Shown in pieces: positions 9,906 to 19,167 of a DNA stretch of 64,000 bases. The position numbers were made by a program, and so were the translations under genes. Source of the DNA: Diplosphaera chodatii (lineage: Eukaryota > Chlorophyta > Trebouxiophyceae > Prasiolales > Stichococcaceae); assembly GCA_032358165.1 (NCBI GenBank), contig JAALGY010000023.1, positions 1,922,001 through 1,986,000 of the forward strand, written 5' to 3'. How positions within the stretch are numbered: position 1 is the stretch's first letter; each line of letters opens with the position of its first letter. Below the pieces are notes generated by a model. It worked only from the letters and a program-made list of their open reading frames with translations, was not told where the DNA came from and did not search any database.

Positions 9906-11904
9906 TCAACCATTCCCCACCGCTCCGCCTATGCCCCCAAAATTGCGCTGCAAAACTGCCAGCATGAATGAAAGAAAAACTAGAACGCTGGTTATCAGCC
10001 GAGCTGAGGCCGCCGACAGCGGCTGCAATGCCCTGCCATCGCCACGGAAAGGCGTGCGCATGGCTCGCGGCGTCGACTTATCCCTGGGCGTTCCCCCCAC
10101 GGACCTGTGCACACAGGAGATCAACCTAAGGATCTGCAGCGCCATGGTTGCCTTGCTGCCGAGCGTTCGGGCATTTCACACTCAGAGACACAGCATTGGG
10201 AGGATGCAGCACAGGATCAAGTCTGCATGTGGTGAGAGCAACGAATGCCTGCTGCGCCGCAGGCTGCCCCGCGGAGGCAGCTCTGACAGGCCTCCAAGGA
10301 GGCGGGAAGGCGTCACTGGCGTGACTGGGCTGCCTGTGGCCTCGCCGTCCCCCTGCACAGCATCGCAACAGCCTTTGCACTGACGGCGCAAGCAAGGCGC
10401 CCGTGCATGTCAGGCAGTCCTACGAGACGTTGATCAGCGCTGGGCCACGCTTACATCCATGTCGCACCTGGAAGCGGGTGAGTCGGTGCGGCGTGCGCGG
10501 GGTGCGCCCCCCTCGCGTCCTGAACCGCCGGGCTCTGCGGGGTGTCTCTGCACACCATCAGCATTGGGGTGAAGTCTGCTGGAACAGCACTTGTGACAAG
10601 CGACGCGCGCAAGTTGCCAGCACCATGCGATGTCCTCGCATACCTGGAAGTAGCGGGCCACGTTTACACTGCTCAGGCGGTTTCAGGAGCTGGTGCAGCA
10701 CAGAGGCGCAGTCCAGCAGCATGAGCGGCACCCCGATGCTGCGCACAACCTGCAGGCCCTGTGCTGCCAGCCGCGGCATGTCGGGAAACTTGCGGTCCGG
10801 CATCTGCAGAATGTGGGCAACTGTCACCAACCAGCAGGCTGCGTGCCTCCATGCCATGCTGACATGCTTCCTGCCCGGAGCACTTGTGCGCGAGGAGATG
10901 CAGGCAGCAGCACCTGCCAGCGTGCCAGCGCCTCTGACAACGGAATCGCCAGGCTGGTGAACTCCAGGAATGGCATTGCCTTGGGGGCGCGCCTCCGAAG
11001 CAGCCACAGCACCGCCAGCTGCAATGGAAGCGAACCACACGCTCGCATGTGCATTGCCATGTCGCTGAGCGTCGCGGTTCAATGTCCCCCAGATCGCCAG
11101 TGGTGGGCCGCATCGGACGACGACGCACCTTTATGACAAAGCTGAGTGTGATGCCGCTGTAAGCCTGCCGCAACTGTGGCACCGCCTGCTCGTGCCACAG
11201 GTTCTGCACGCGGCGGATGCCACGCTGGCCAGTGCTGAGCTGCAGCGGTGCGTGCCGCACGCCGCGTGCCCATCGCCCCATGCCGCTGAAGCCCTCTGCC
11301 ATCCGTTTGCCTTCAATCAGCAACAGAGGTGCTTGAGTGGCATGGAGCACAGCCTGCCTTGCAGTACTCTGCCCGCTGCCTGAGCAGACCAACACTCACC
11401 CAGCACATTGCGATGCACAGGGCCCTGCTGAGTCTGATCCTTTTGCGGGTTCTTGGGCGGCAACTCCGGTGCGGGCCTCGGTTTGAGCTTGGGCTCGTCG
11501 TCATCGCTGTCTGAAAATTGCACAATGCGTGCAACGCTGCCGTCCATGGTCACCTTCATACCGAAACACCAAATTTCAAGCCATGGAATGGTGCATCAAG
11601 TACTGGCAGACAGCTCGACAAACAGCGCCCAATGCACATTGTCCGATGTGTATCAGCGTCTTACATTTGGGTCCTCAGTCGCAGTGACCGCCTTCACAGT
11701 GGCCATGACCTCCTTAGCAGCTGATTTGACCAGCGCTGAAACGCTGGTCTGCTCCTGTTTCTCGTCTTTCTTGCCGCCGACGTCCTTTCTGCCGCCCTCT
11801 TTGTCATCGTCGTCCTTGTGTGCTTTGGACAGCTGATCCTCTATCTGCTTTTGCCGCTTCTGAGCCTGAATGTAGGCACCCAGGCCCGGCCCTGTGGACG
11901 CCAT
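9906..11904 (-). CDS. Unidentified protein with acidic/charged N-terminus and a C-terminal hydrophobic segment
   Basis: I do not recognise this protein. The first exon from ATG at 11904 reads MASTGPGLGAYIQAQKRQKQ, then a Lys/Asp/Glu-rich stretch. The next exon (about 11410-11550) gives DGSVARIVQFSDSDDDEPK and a Pro/Lys-rich linker ending GPVHRNVLG. A more conserved-looking region follows: PLLLIEGKRMAEGFSGMGRW (about 11270-11330), HEQAVPQLRQAYSGITLSF (about 11140-11200), AMPFLEFTSLAIPLSEALAR (about 10920-10985) and DRKFPDMPRLAAQGLQVVRS with IGVPLMLLDCASVLHQLL (about 10690-10800). A Ser/Pro-rich part (GSPVTPVTPSRLLGGLSE, about 10290) leads to LITSVLVFLSFMLAVLQ, a likely membrane anchor near the stop at 9906. 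A tail-anchored membrane protein is one reading; the last exons might instead be a separate gene. Confidence 0.55.
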
Positions 11905-12774
11905 GCCGCAATTGTCTTATGGCCGGACGGTGTCGCTAGTCTGGTCCATAGTTGACCGCTGATGTCGAGCAACTACTACAACAGCGACAAGCTGAGCATT
12001 TGAGTGCCAAGCCGATGCATGCTAAGGTGTTGCCGCTGCTGCACAATTGTCTTTGCCGAGGTCATAGGTGCTCTGCTGTCAACTGTGAAGCCCCATAGCT
12101 ACGTACACTGCTGCTGATCCGAAGAAAGTACCGATCCTGGTCTGTAGACCAGTGCTAGGAAGTACGGGCCACCTTCAGATAGCTTCACTGAGGTCAGCAA
12201 AGAAGGCTGCGACGACATAGTAGGATGCCAAAGCGCTCATAATGCAACATATCAATCTGTCATGTGGCTGAACTGCAAGCTGCGGTGCAGTTATCAAGGA
12301 GGTCTCGATGCACCGGGTGCAAGATCACCATCAGCGATGGGGATGCAATGGCACGGTTCAGCAGCCAAATCAGATCGTCGCGGCCTTCCTGATGCCGCGT
12401 TCGCAATCCAGCGGCTCACACTGCACAGTAACAAGGCAGTGTCGAGATGCCGCGTGCCCCCCATGTTCAGATGTTGTGAGCTTGTCTGCGAGGAGTGCAC
12501 AGCATATCTCAGCCCCCTTCTGCAGTCAGCAATGGCAGACAGGGTGACAGGCCCGAAGGTCGTCGTCGATTGCAAGTCGGTCTGTTGAGTGCAATGCTCG
12601 CTGGACGATCCACAATCTGCCCTGTGCAGAAGCAGGTTCCGCTGCGCCCTCAGCTTGTCGATCGTCCTGTGTGACAAGGTACCAGAGCGCTCGCGACATT
12701 AGCAGCCCCAGCAGCTGCTTCGGCAGCTGCTACATTTCCTGCACCAGCATAGCCGGCTGCCCCTTCTGCTGACC
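11905..12774. promoter_or_regulatory. Divergent intergenic region upstream of LAS1
   Basis: No gene is supported in these 870 bases between two head-to-head starts. There is a small palindrome CTGGTCTGTAGACCAG at 12137-12152 (7-base arms, 2-base centre). Short open frames on both strands lack recognisable motifs. Confidence 0.5.
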
Positions 12775-15127
12775 ATGTCGTCAGCAGGCCGCCAAGTGCC
12801 GTGGGCAAGCTGGCAGGAGTGGTCGCAGGTGGCAGCATGGCTGGACGCCGATGAGCCCGAGGATGTACAGAAGGGCCTCGACAGAGTGCGCAGCTTGCCT
12901 GACCTACATGAGTATCTCTGCAGGGGCCTTAGAGATGTTACCATGACTCGATGGTCCGCGCATCGCCTCCAGGTGGCCACCTGGAGATGTCGCGGCCGGG
13001 TGCCGCTTGGGGCGGACATCCATGCATGCCTGGCCGAGATCCAGCTGAGGTGCGCTGCCGCACAGACCATCACGCCTAGTGCGGAGTTGTAGGTGACAAC
13101 TGTGCCCACTGACAGTATCGGCAGGTCTCCTCATGCCCAAAAATATCTGAGTCTAGCACATGCCAACATGGCAGCAGGGATCCCTGCCCCGCTGGCCGCT
13201 GCCGAGCGATCGTTGGCACTCCGCCAACGGATGACGGTGCACTGCGGCTGCAGTATGCCATGGCCATCGTGCGGCTGGTCAATGGTGTGGCAGACGCTGC
13301 GCAAAAGGGCCGCACCGCCGTCTCTGTGGCAGGGCTCGCTGCCCAGGCAGGTCAGTGACTCTGCGGCTTGCTGCAGTCTCAACTCCCTGCACTCCGCCTG
13401 ATTTCATGTGCAGGTCTGTTGCATCCGATGGATTGTGTCCGTGTCATATTGCACTACCTTGTGTAATGCTGCAGGGCTGCCACAGGTGCTGGTGGATCTG
13501 CGCCATGAGGCAACCCACAACGAGCTGCCAAGCCTGCCGCTGCTGCGCTTGGCTGCTCGCCAGGCGCAGGCGTGGGTCCGTGCCTGCTACTGGCAGGCGC
13601 AGTCCGACCAGCTGGCATCGAGTGAGGCGCGCTGCCGCCACCTCTTGCAGGTATGAAGGCGGCAGCCTGGGCCAGCCAACAACAGCCTTCATGTCAGACC
13701 ATGCTAAGCTGAGGCCGTCCTGACCCTGAACGCTGCATAGTGCCGCAAGGACTCGAGCATATGCCCGCCTCAGTCGTCTTTGCCTGCAGGAACTGCTGTC
13801 GACATTCGAACCTGCACTTGCTGGCGGCTCTCAAGCATTCAGCTCGCCTCCTACGCCACAAGCACCCGCCGGCGCTGTGCAGAAGCAGCAGCGTGCGATC
13901 ATGGCAGAGCTGCGGAGCCTGGTGCCGGCTGCAGCGGCCGCACTGCTGGCGAATCCACTGCTTGAGGCGGGGTTTGTTCGTCTGCCCGCATCAGATGCAC
14001 CAGCGCCAGTCACAAGCACACCGGGTGCAGTGTCAGCTCCTGCCACAGCCGGCAGTCAGCTGCGTGCGTGGCAAGCCTGCATGGCAGTACTGCAACAGGA
14101 GTATCCATCGCTGCCAGGGCTGCTGCTGGCAGGTTCAGTCGCAAGTCTCGCCACTGCTGAACACCCTGGTGCAGCACAGGCATCAGCTTGGGTGCATCTG
14201 TTGGTGCAGCATGCTGTGTTGAAGGACACCAATGCAGCAGCGTCACAGAGGCATCTCGGCAGCGGCAGCAGCAACCACGAAAACAGCGAAATAGCCTTTG
14301 CCTGGCAGCCATCACAAGCTCAGGCGTTGCACACGGTGGCCACCTGCATCAGTGCGCAGCATCGCTCCCAGGCCGCCCAGCAGGCAGTGAAGACAAAGCA
14401 GCCATCAGCAATTCTGCTCGAAGCGACACTCGTCTTGCTGCAGCATGTGGATGGTCCTATGCCAGACAGCCCAGCCCCTGCAATTGCCGCTGCATCTGCG
14501 CTGCAGGTGAGGCAACAGTGAGCAGCCACTGCAACCAAGCTCGCGAAGCGACAAAAGACGCTGTGCACGGCAATGTGACAACTTACCTCACCTCACCTAT
14601 CTACAATGTACAGGACGCGGGGCAGCGGCAAACCAGGCTGCTCAGCTCAGCTGCAGGTCCCAACCAGTGGACACCTGCTGCCGCACAACCCAGGTACTCG
14701 GTGTGTGACATGCACTCTGCAGCACTGTCACGTCTGGTGTGTCATTCCACAGCTGACTTTTGGTTGTGCAGGCCACCTGCCGCAATGTTTGCGAGGGCCC
14801 TCAATATCCCAGCTAACCTGCAGGTGGAAGCAAGTGGACCACTGGCTGCCATGCGCACTTGGAGGGTTGCCGTCAGCAGATGACCCTAACGGCGTGTCGG
14901 CGTCTCTGCCCCAGCAAAGAGTTGCACCCAGTGGGGCGCATGCGGCTATCGGTGCGACAGAAGAGGATGGGCAGCAGGCAACCTCGTCAGCGCCTCCCGA
15001 TTACTTTGCCAAGTTTGACGATGGCCAAAAACAAGATGCAGTTGCACCAAGCCTCGGCCTGCAGCAGCACTACTCTGTGGCAAGTCAGTTGTCAGGCATT
15101 ACGCCGGCACATGTATTGGTCTGGTGA
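12775..15127 (+). CDS. LAS1: LAS1-type ribosome biogenesis protein (ITS2 endonuclease family)
   Basis: ATG at 12775. The N-terminal exons give the LAS1 domain: RQVPWASWQEWSQVAAWL, then RVATWRCRGRVPLGADIHAC joined across an intron, ALRLQYAMAIVRLVNGVAD with QKGRTAVSVAGLAAQ (about 13235-13350), and LPQVLVDLRHEATHNELPSL (about 13480-13540). The last piece contains RHExTH, the HEPN-like catalytic RxxxxH motif of the family. LAS1 cleaves ITS2 during pre-rRNA processing in the nucleolus, working with a polynucleotide kinase partner. Exons at 13789-14510 and about 14600-15127 encode a long, poorly conserved Ala/Gln-rich helical tail ending HYSVASQLSGITPAHVLVW. Algal and plant LAS1 proteins have such divergent tails. 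Exon limits after 14510 are approximate. The stop at 15125-15127 is 37 bases from the stop of the opposite gene. Confidence 0.9.
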
Positions 15128-15164
15128 GCGGCGCTCTGCTACATGTACAGACTAGTGCTTGCGC

Positions 15165-16890
15165 TCAGCTCCTTCTGCCATGTACTTTGTACATTCGCAC
15201 ATCGTCGAGCTCCTCCATCCTCAGCAAATGCTGTAATCGCACGGCTGGGCGCCAACTAAGCACTTCATACTTCAGACCTTGCTGCGACATTTGTGCCTCA
15301 AATGCAGCCAAGGTCTCCTGGAGTCGAATTTGCGACGCAAAGTACCCTACCGGCGGCTGCTTGCCATATGGTGCCGCCCTGCCAAGCAGCTGGCTGATGC
15401 ATGTCACCAGCGCTGGAAAGGCTGCCTTGTCGTACATCAAGTCGGCTCCCAGCAGCACCTCTGGCGTGCTGATATCGCTCCAGTCGTCATCCCACCTCCT
15501 CTGCACCACCTGCATAGGACCTTTACAGTCATGGCCTGCAATGATGCTGCATGCGTGCAATGCAGTGCTGCATATGTCTTGTGCAGGACAACCGCTCACC
15601 TGCACTCTGCCCCCATCGCTGTCTGCGTCCAAGTCTACACCATTCGACACCAGGTTCCGGCGGCAGTTGGCCACCGCGTCTGCATTGCCGTCTGTCAGCT
15701 GCAGCTCTGCAGCTCCAGCTCGGGCAAGCGCCACACCCACCATGCCCGTGCCACACCCCAGCTCGATGCATCGCTTGCCTGCAGGCACAGGGCTTTGCCA
15801 CCCTGAGGGCAACCCCTCAGCATCGCTTGCCTGCAGGCACAGGGCTTTGCCACCCCCCTCAGCGGTCGACGACGATTGACTCCCAGTGCAGGTCATAGAC
15901 AAGGTTCAGGACTGTACCTTTCAGTGAGCTGGCATTGCTCAGGCAGAACTCAGCCATGCGGAGGCCTGCCGACCACTCATGGCAGCCGGTGCTGCCTTCG
16001 ATCCTGCACGCTGAGATGACAATCAACACTGTGCGCTTCCTTGCACTGCTCGTAGCTGCAGACGGCAACACCTTGCTGATGGAAACATACAGGAAGTCTT
16101 GCGCACATGTTTTGACAGCACCACAGGGAGATGGAGCCGTGCGGGCCTGCAGATGCCTCACTTCTGTACATGAACGTTTTGAAGTGCCTGTCGAAGCAGT
16201 AGCAGAAAGCCTGAGTGTGCGGATACAGACACGCCTTCACAGCGTCATCATCATAGCTGTAAAGAGAGGACTGGTCAATGCTACAGGCACCACTGCATGC
16301 GCTTGCCATGACGGCTCCCCATCAGCTCGTCCGTCCTGCATGGATATATGCATTTGGGTGATGACTACACGATCTGAGCACATGGTGAACCAGACACGCA
16401 TGTTCATTCCATCAGCTGGAGGACAGGTAGCAGCCTCACCAGCTGTGCCCTGGTGAACAGCTCGACAAGCGGATCGGCCAGCTCACAGCCGTCGTCCTCT
16501 GCAGCCTGCACCAGCGCCTGCAGCACACGGCGCTGGTACGTGGGCGCCAGCGGCGCAGCACGCAGTTCGGCGCAGCTGAATGCCTTGTCCACCAGCGCCT
16601 GCTGCACTGCTGGCGTCAGCTGACCACTGCCAGCTAGCCGTGCGTCCTTGACCAACTGCGCTCACCTGTCTCTGTCAAGACTGGCATACCCAACAGACAA
16701 TCCGATGCTACCACACCAGTGCTCAGCTTGGGCGGATGGACCGCGCAGCCCGCTGATCAAATTCTTGCGCATGCTTGCGCACCTCCGCAGGGGCTTGCTG
16801 CTGCAGCAGCCAGCATCTGAACCGTGTCAATGGCTGTTCTGCCGTCAGAAGGTGATAGTCATCGTGTGACGTTGAGCCCAACCCTGACAT
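15165..16890 (-). CDS. EEF2KMT: EEF2KMT/FAM86-type protein-lysine methyltransferase
   Basis: The most likely start is ATG at 16890 (MSGLGSTSHDDYHLL), with a donor after QQQAPAE. The next exons carry the FAM86 N-terminal domain: SCAELRAAPLAPTYQRRVLQ (about 16530-16590), then YDDDAVKACLYPHTQAF. The methyltransferase part follows: GSTGCHEWSAGLRMAEFCL (about 15930-15995), then KRCIELGCGTGMVGVALARA (about 15720-15778), the SAM-binding motif I, then LQLTDGNADAVANCRRNL and VQRRWDDDW and VLLGADLMYDKAAFPALV (about 15400-15470), ending near MEELDDVRMYKVHGRRS. In yeast and human the family trimethylates a lysine of elongation factor 2. Intron 15779-15918 ends in a duplicated acceptor region (repeat 15768-15855). 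The gene is tail-to-tail with LAS1. Confidence 0.88.
15768..15855. repeat. 36-base direct repeat that duplicates a 3' splice site
   Basis: Two identical 36-base copies, 15768-15803 and 15820-15855, are offset by 52 bases. On the coding (minus) strand each contains CCTGTGCCTGCAG followed by GCAAGCGATGC, i.e. a polypyrimidine-like tract, the AG and the first bases of the exon. The copy at 15768-15803 gives the exon start (15778) that keeps the methyltransferase frame. Confidence 0.95.
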
Positions 16891-17715
16891 CTGCAGCGCG
16901 TCAGGTGGTGTGCGCCACCTGAATTGGTGTCACATCCGGCGCGAGTCAGCTTCAGCGGAAAATATCATGTGTGGACAACTGCTCTAAGGGTCTGATTGTT
17001 GCGCTGCCTCCTACAAACGCTTCAGGACCATGATGTATGTCAGTGTCACCCTTCAACTACACACCCAACCCAGCAACGGAGTTAGTAGGCGCGCTGCGGG
17101 CGAATGAGATTACAAATCGTTTGCATGCGATGCCACAGCAGGACCTGAGGCTGAAATTCCGCGTGATTGAAAGCGCAGGGTCACAGCAGCGCAAAAACAT
17201 CAGTGGCGGTCTTGCTTCACTGCGCTGCATATCGATCGCGATTGACCGCGGGTCACAATGCTGCGTCACTGTGTGAAGAACCGAACATCGTCGATGCGCG
17301 CTTCCTATTGATCTAAAAGGCCCCGTTCGCATCAAAGCCTTGGTCGAATTTCCCTTGCGCGTGCGGTTGTCGCCAACAAATACATCTCCTTTCTGTTGGG
17401 CCAACCCAAGATAGGCACCCAAATTAAGTGCATTATCTGACACACAGCATGACAGCAGGCTGGCATTTCATGGTCATACAACACTTGCATTTGGTGTCGC
17501 TGCATTGCAGCAACCGCCCACGCTGCAATAGTACCCTCAAAGAATACTAAGGTACCCAGTGTTGCAGTGGCTGGCAACGTGGTTCACATCTCAGTTGCGG
17601 TCAACAGATGCTGAAAGAATGCCGTGCGGACCCCAAAGCTTGGCAAGGTGCATCACAGCCCGACGCCGATGAATCTCGCATCCAGATGCACTCTGCCACA
17701 GAGCTCCAAATGATC
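16891..17715. other. Intergenic region with a short hairpin, no supported gene
   Basis: This is the upstream region of the methyltransferase gene and the downstream region of the CRAL-TRIO gene, both on the minus strand. Apart from the inverted repeat at 16901-16922 nothing distinctive was seen. Confidence 0.5.
16901..16922. repeat. Perfect inverted repeat, 8-base arms and 6-base loop
   Basis: TCAGGTGG (16901-16908), TGTGCG, CCACCTGA (16915-16922). Each arm contains an E-box-like CAGGTG/CACCTG. It starts 11 bases upstream of the proposed methyltransferase ATG, so it would be in the 5' UTR or core promoter. Confidence 0.9.
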
Positions 17716-18603
17716 TCACCGCAGCTCCTGCTGCCTGATGGCATCATTTTGCTTCCTAAAGCTGCTGTACTCCCTGACGTCATATACATAGGCGCTGTCC
17801 CCAGAGACGCACCTCTCGAGGTTTGAGACATCCAGCAGTTGGCTGAGCGCTTCTCGCGCCTTCTTCTGGTTGTCAATGAATTTCACCTTGTTGCGGGTGG
17901 CTACATCCATGAATGGATGGACGGCCTTCCATGTGAGGGAGAACACTGTTGGCGGCAGGTATGCAATGGCCGTGCCCAGCCGCTCTGGATAGTGGTTCTG
18001 CAGGATGTGAAGGGTTTGGAGGGTAGACTTGATGGGTGGCGCGTTCCGCATGGTGTACCCTACGAAATCCACGAGCCAGGTCATGCCCGTGTCTGTGCCA
18101 CCAGCATGGTCGATAATCCAGCTGGTGACCTCCAAGTGATAGATCACAAACCGCATCTGCCTGTCCCACGTCTTTGTGTTTTCACACCTGGGCCGCAGCA
18201 TGAGCACCGGCCGGCCTGCATAGTCTGTGGCGACGCCACCGGCCTTGTCCCGCAGCAGGAATTGCTTGCCGGTGTCTGCCTCCGGTGCAATGTCCTCCCA
18301 CGTGACCGCCTCGGGCCTGTATTCCCGCCGCCATTGTAGGGTGGCGATCAGCATCTTGGTGGCGCGCTCCAGGTTCCAGCTGCGGGCTCGCAGGTACCTG
18401 AGCAGCGTGCTGCTTCCATCGAGGAACTGCTGCAGAGGTTTTGTATCTGCGTGGGGTATGACTGCTGCCCGGAGCTCCTCGATAAGGCTGCTCTCCTTCT
18501 GACTCAATCCATAGTCGATCCGCTGTGGCTGTTGCTTCGCGTCTACTGAGCCGTTCATGTGGTTGCCGTTTGTAGTGTTCATCGATGCGGTAGTGACCCC
18601 CAT
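17716..18603 (-). CDS. CRAL-TRIO (Sec14-like) lipid-transfer protein
   Basis: One uninterrupted frame encodes 295 residues from ATG at 18603. The first ~25 residues are Asn/Thr/Gln-rich and probably disordered. Residues ~30-105 form the CRAL-TRIO N-terminal helices, with LLRYLRARSWNLERATKML (the typical LRARxxxxxxA pattern). Residues ~125-280 form the lipid-binding domain: DYAGRPVLMLRPR, MTWLVDFVGYTMRN, TLHILQNHYPERLGTAI (the conserved ..QxxYPERL motif), PPTVFSLTWKAVHPFMD and KVKFIDN. Family members move or present phosphoinositides, phosphatidylcholine or other lipids between membranes. The ligand cannot be told from sequence. Length and motifs look complete. It lacks introns, unlike its neighbours. 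Confidence 0.94.
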   Translation of the reverse strand: MGVTTASMNTTNGNHMNGSVDAKQQPQRIDYGLSQKESSLIEELRAAVIPHADTKPLQQFLDGSSTLLRYLRARSWNLERATKMLIATLQWRREYRPEAVTWEDIAPEADTGKQFLLRDKAGGVATDYAGRPVLMLRPRCENTKTWDRQMRFVIYHLEVTSWIIDHAGGTDTGMTWLVDFVGYTMRNAPPIKSTLQTLHILQNHYPERLGTAIAYLPPTVFSLTWKAVHPFMDVATRNKVKFIDNQKKAREALSQLLDVSNLERCVSGDSAYVYDVREYSSFRKQNDAIRQQELR

Positions 18604-19167
18604 GGCGGGCTTGTGGTCGCTATCCGGAGCTGCAGATCATCGTAACCAGCTGTTAGTGCTGCGGCTGGCGAAGGGCAGTGAACTGTGAAACCCGTGTGTC
18701 TCCCGTGAGGTAGCAAGAATTGGCATGCACGAGAATGGCCGATCGCGCCACATGCACCACTCAAAAACCTTCAGTGCTGTGCTTTCAGAACGAGCAGCCA
18801 GGTCATCCGCACAACTGCGCTGCGGCACAGATTGTGCGTCGGTAGTCACATCATTACATGAGCTGCACGTGACATCTCATCATTCGGTGCAGGTGCAGCG
18901 GATACAAAGACCGCAACCTGTGGCACCAAGCCTGCATGTGCTGCGCCAGTGTGGACAGGTCACAGCTCAGGGCATACAAGTGCAGATAGAGCAGGTCCCA
19001 AATTTGCAACAGTATTGATGCGTCTGGACAACAGCGACACCCAGCACAATCACGAAGGCTACACACTGACTAAACTGCTCGTGGTGAACGAGGCGACCAG
19101 TCTCACTGATTGAAGCGGGGCCTAAGGGGTGCTTTCTGAGCACGCCGCGCCTGACGAGCATGATCTG
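18604..19167. promoter_or_regulatory. Divergent intergenic region, CRAL-TRIO / BTB-Kelch
   Basis: About 560 bases separate the two head-to-head starts. No gene and no strong motif was seen. An open frame runs in from 19129 into the BTB gene, but with GTG rather than ATG. Confidence 0.5.

Noticed and set aside
9880..10383. 167-codon plus-strand open frame
   Set aside because: It overlaps minus-strand frames that contain a Ser/Pro-rich region and a membrane-like segment in line with the gene reading leftwards from 11904.
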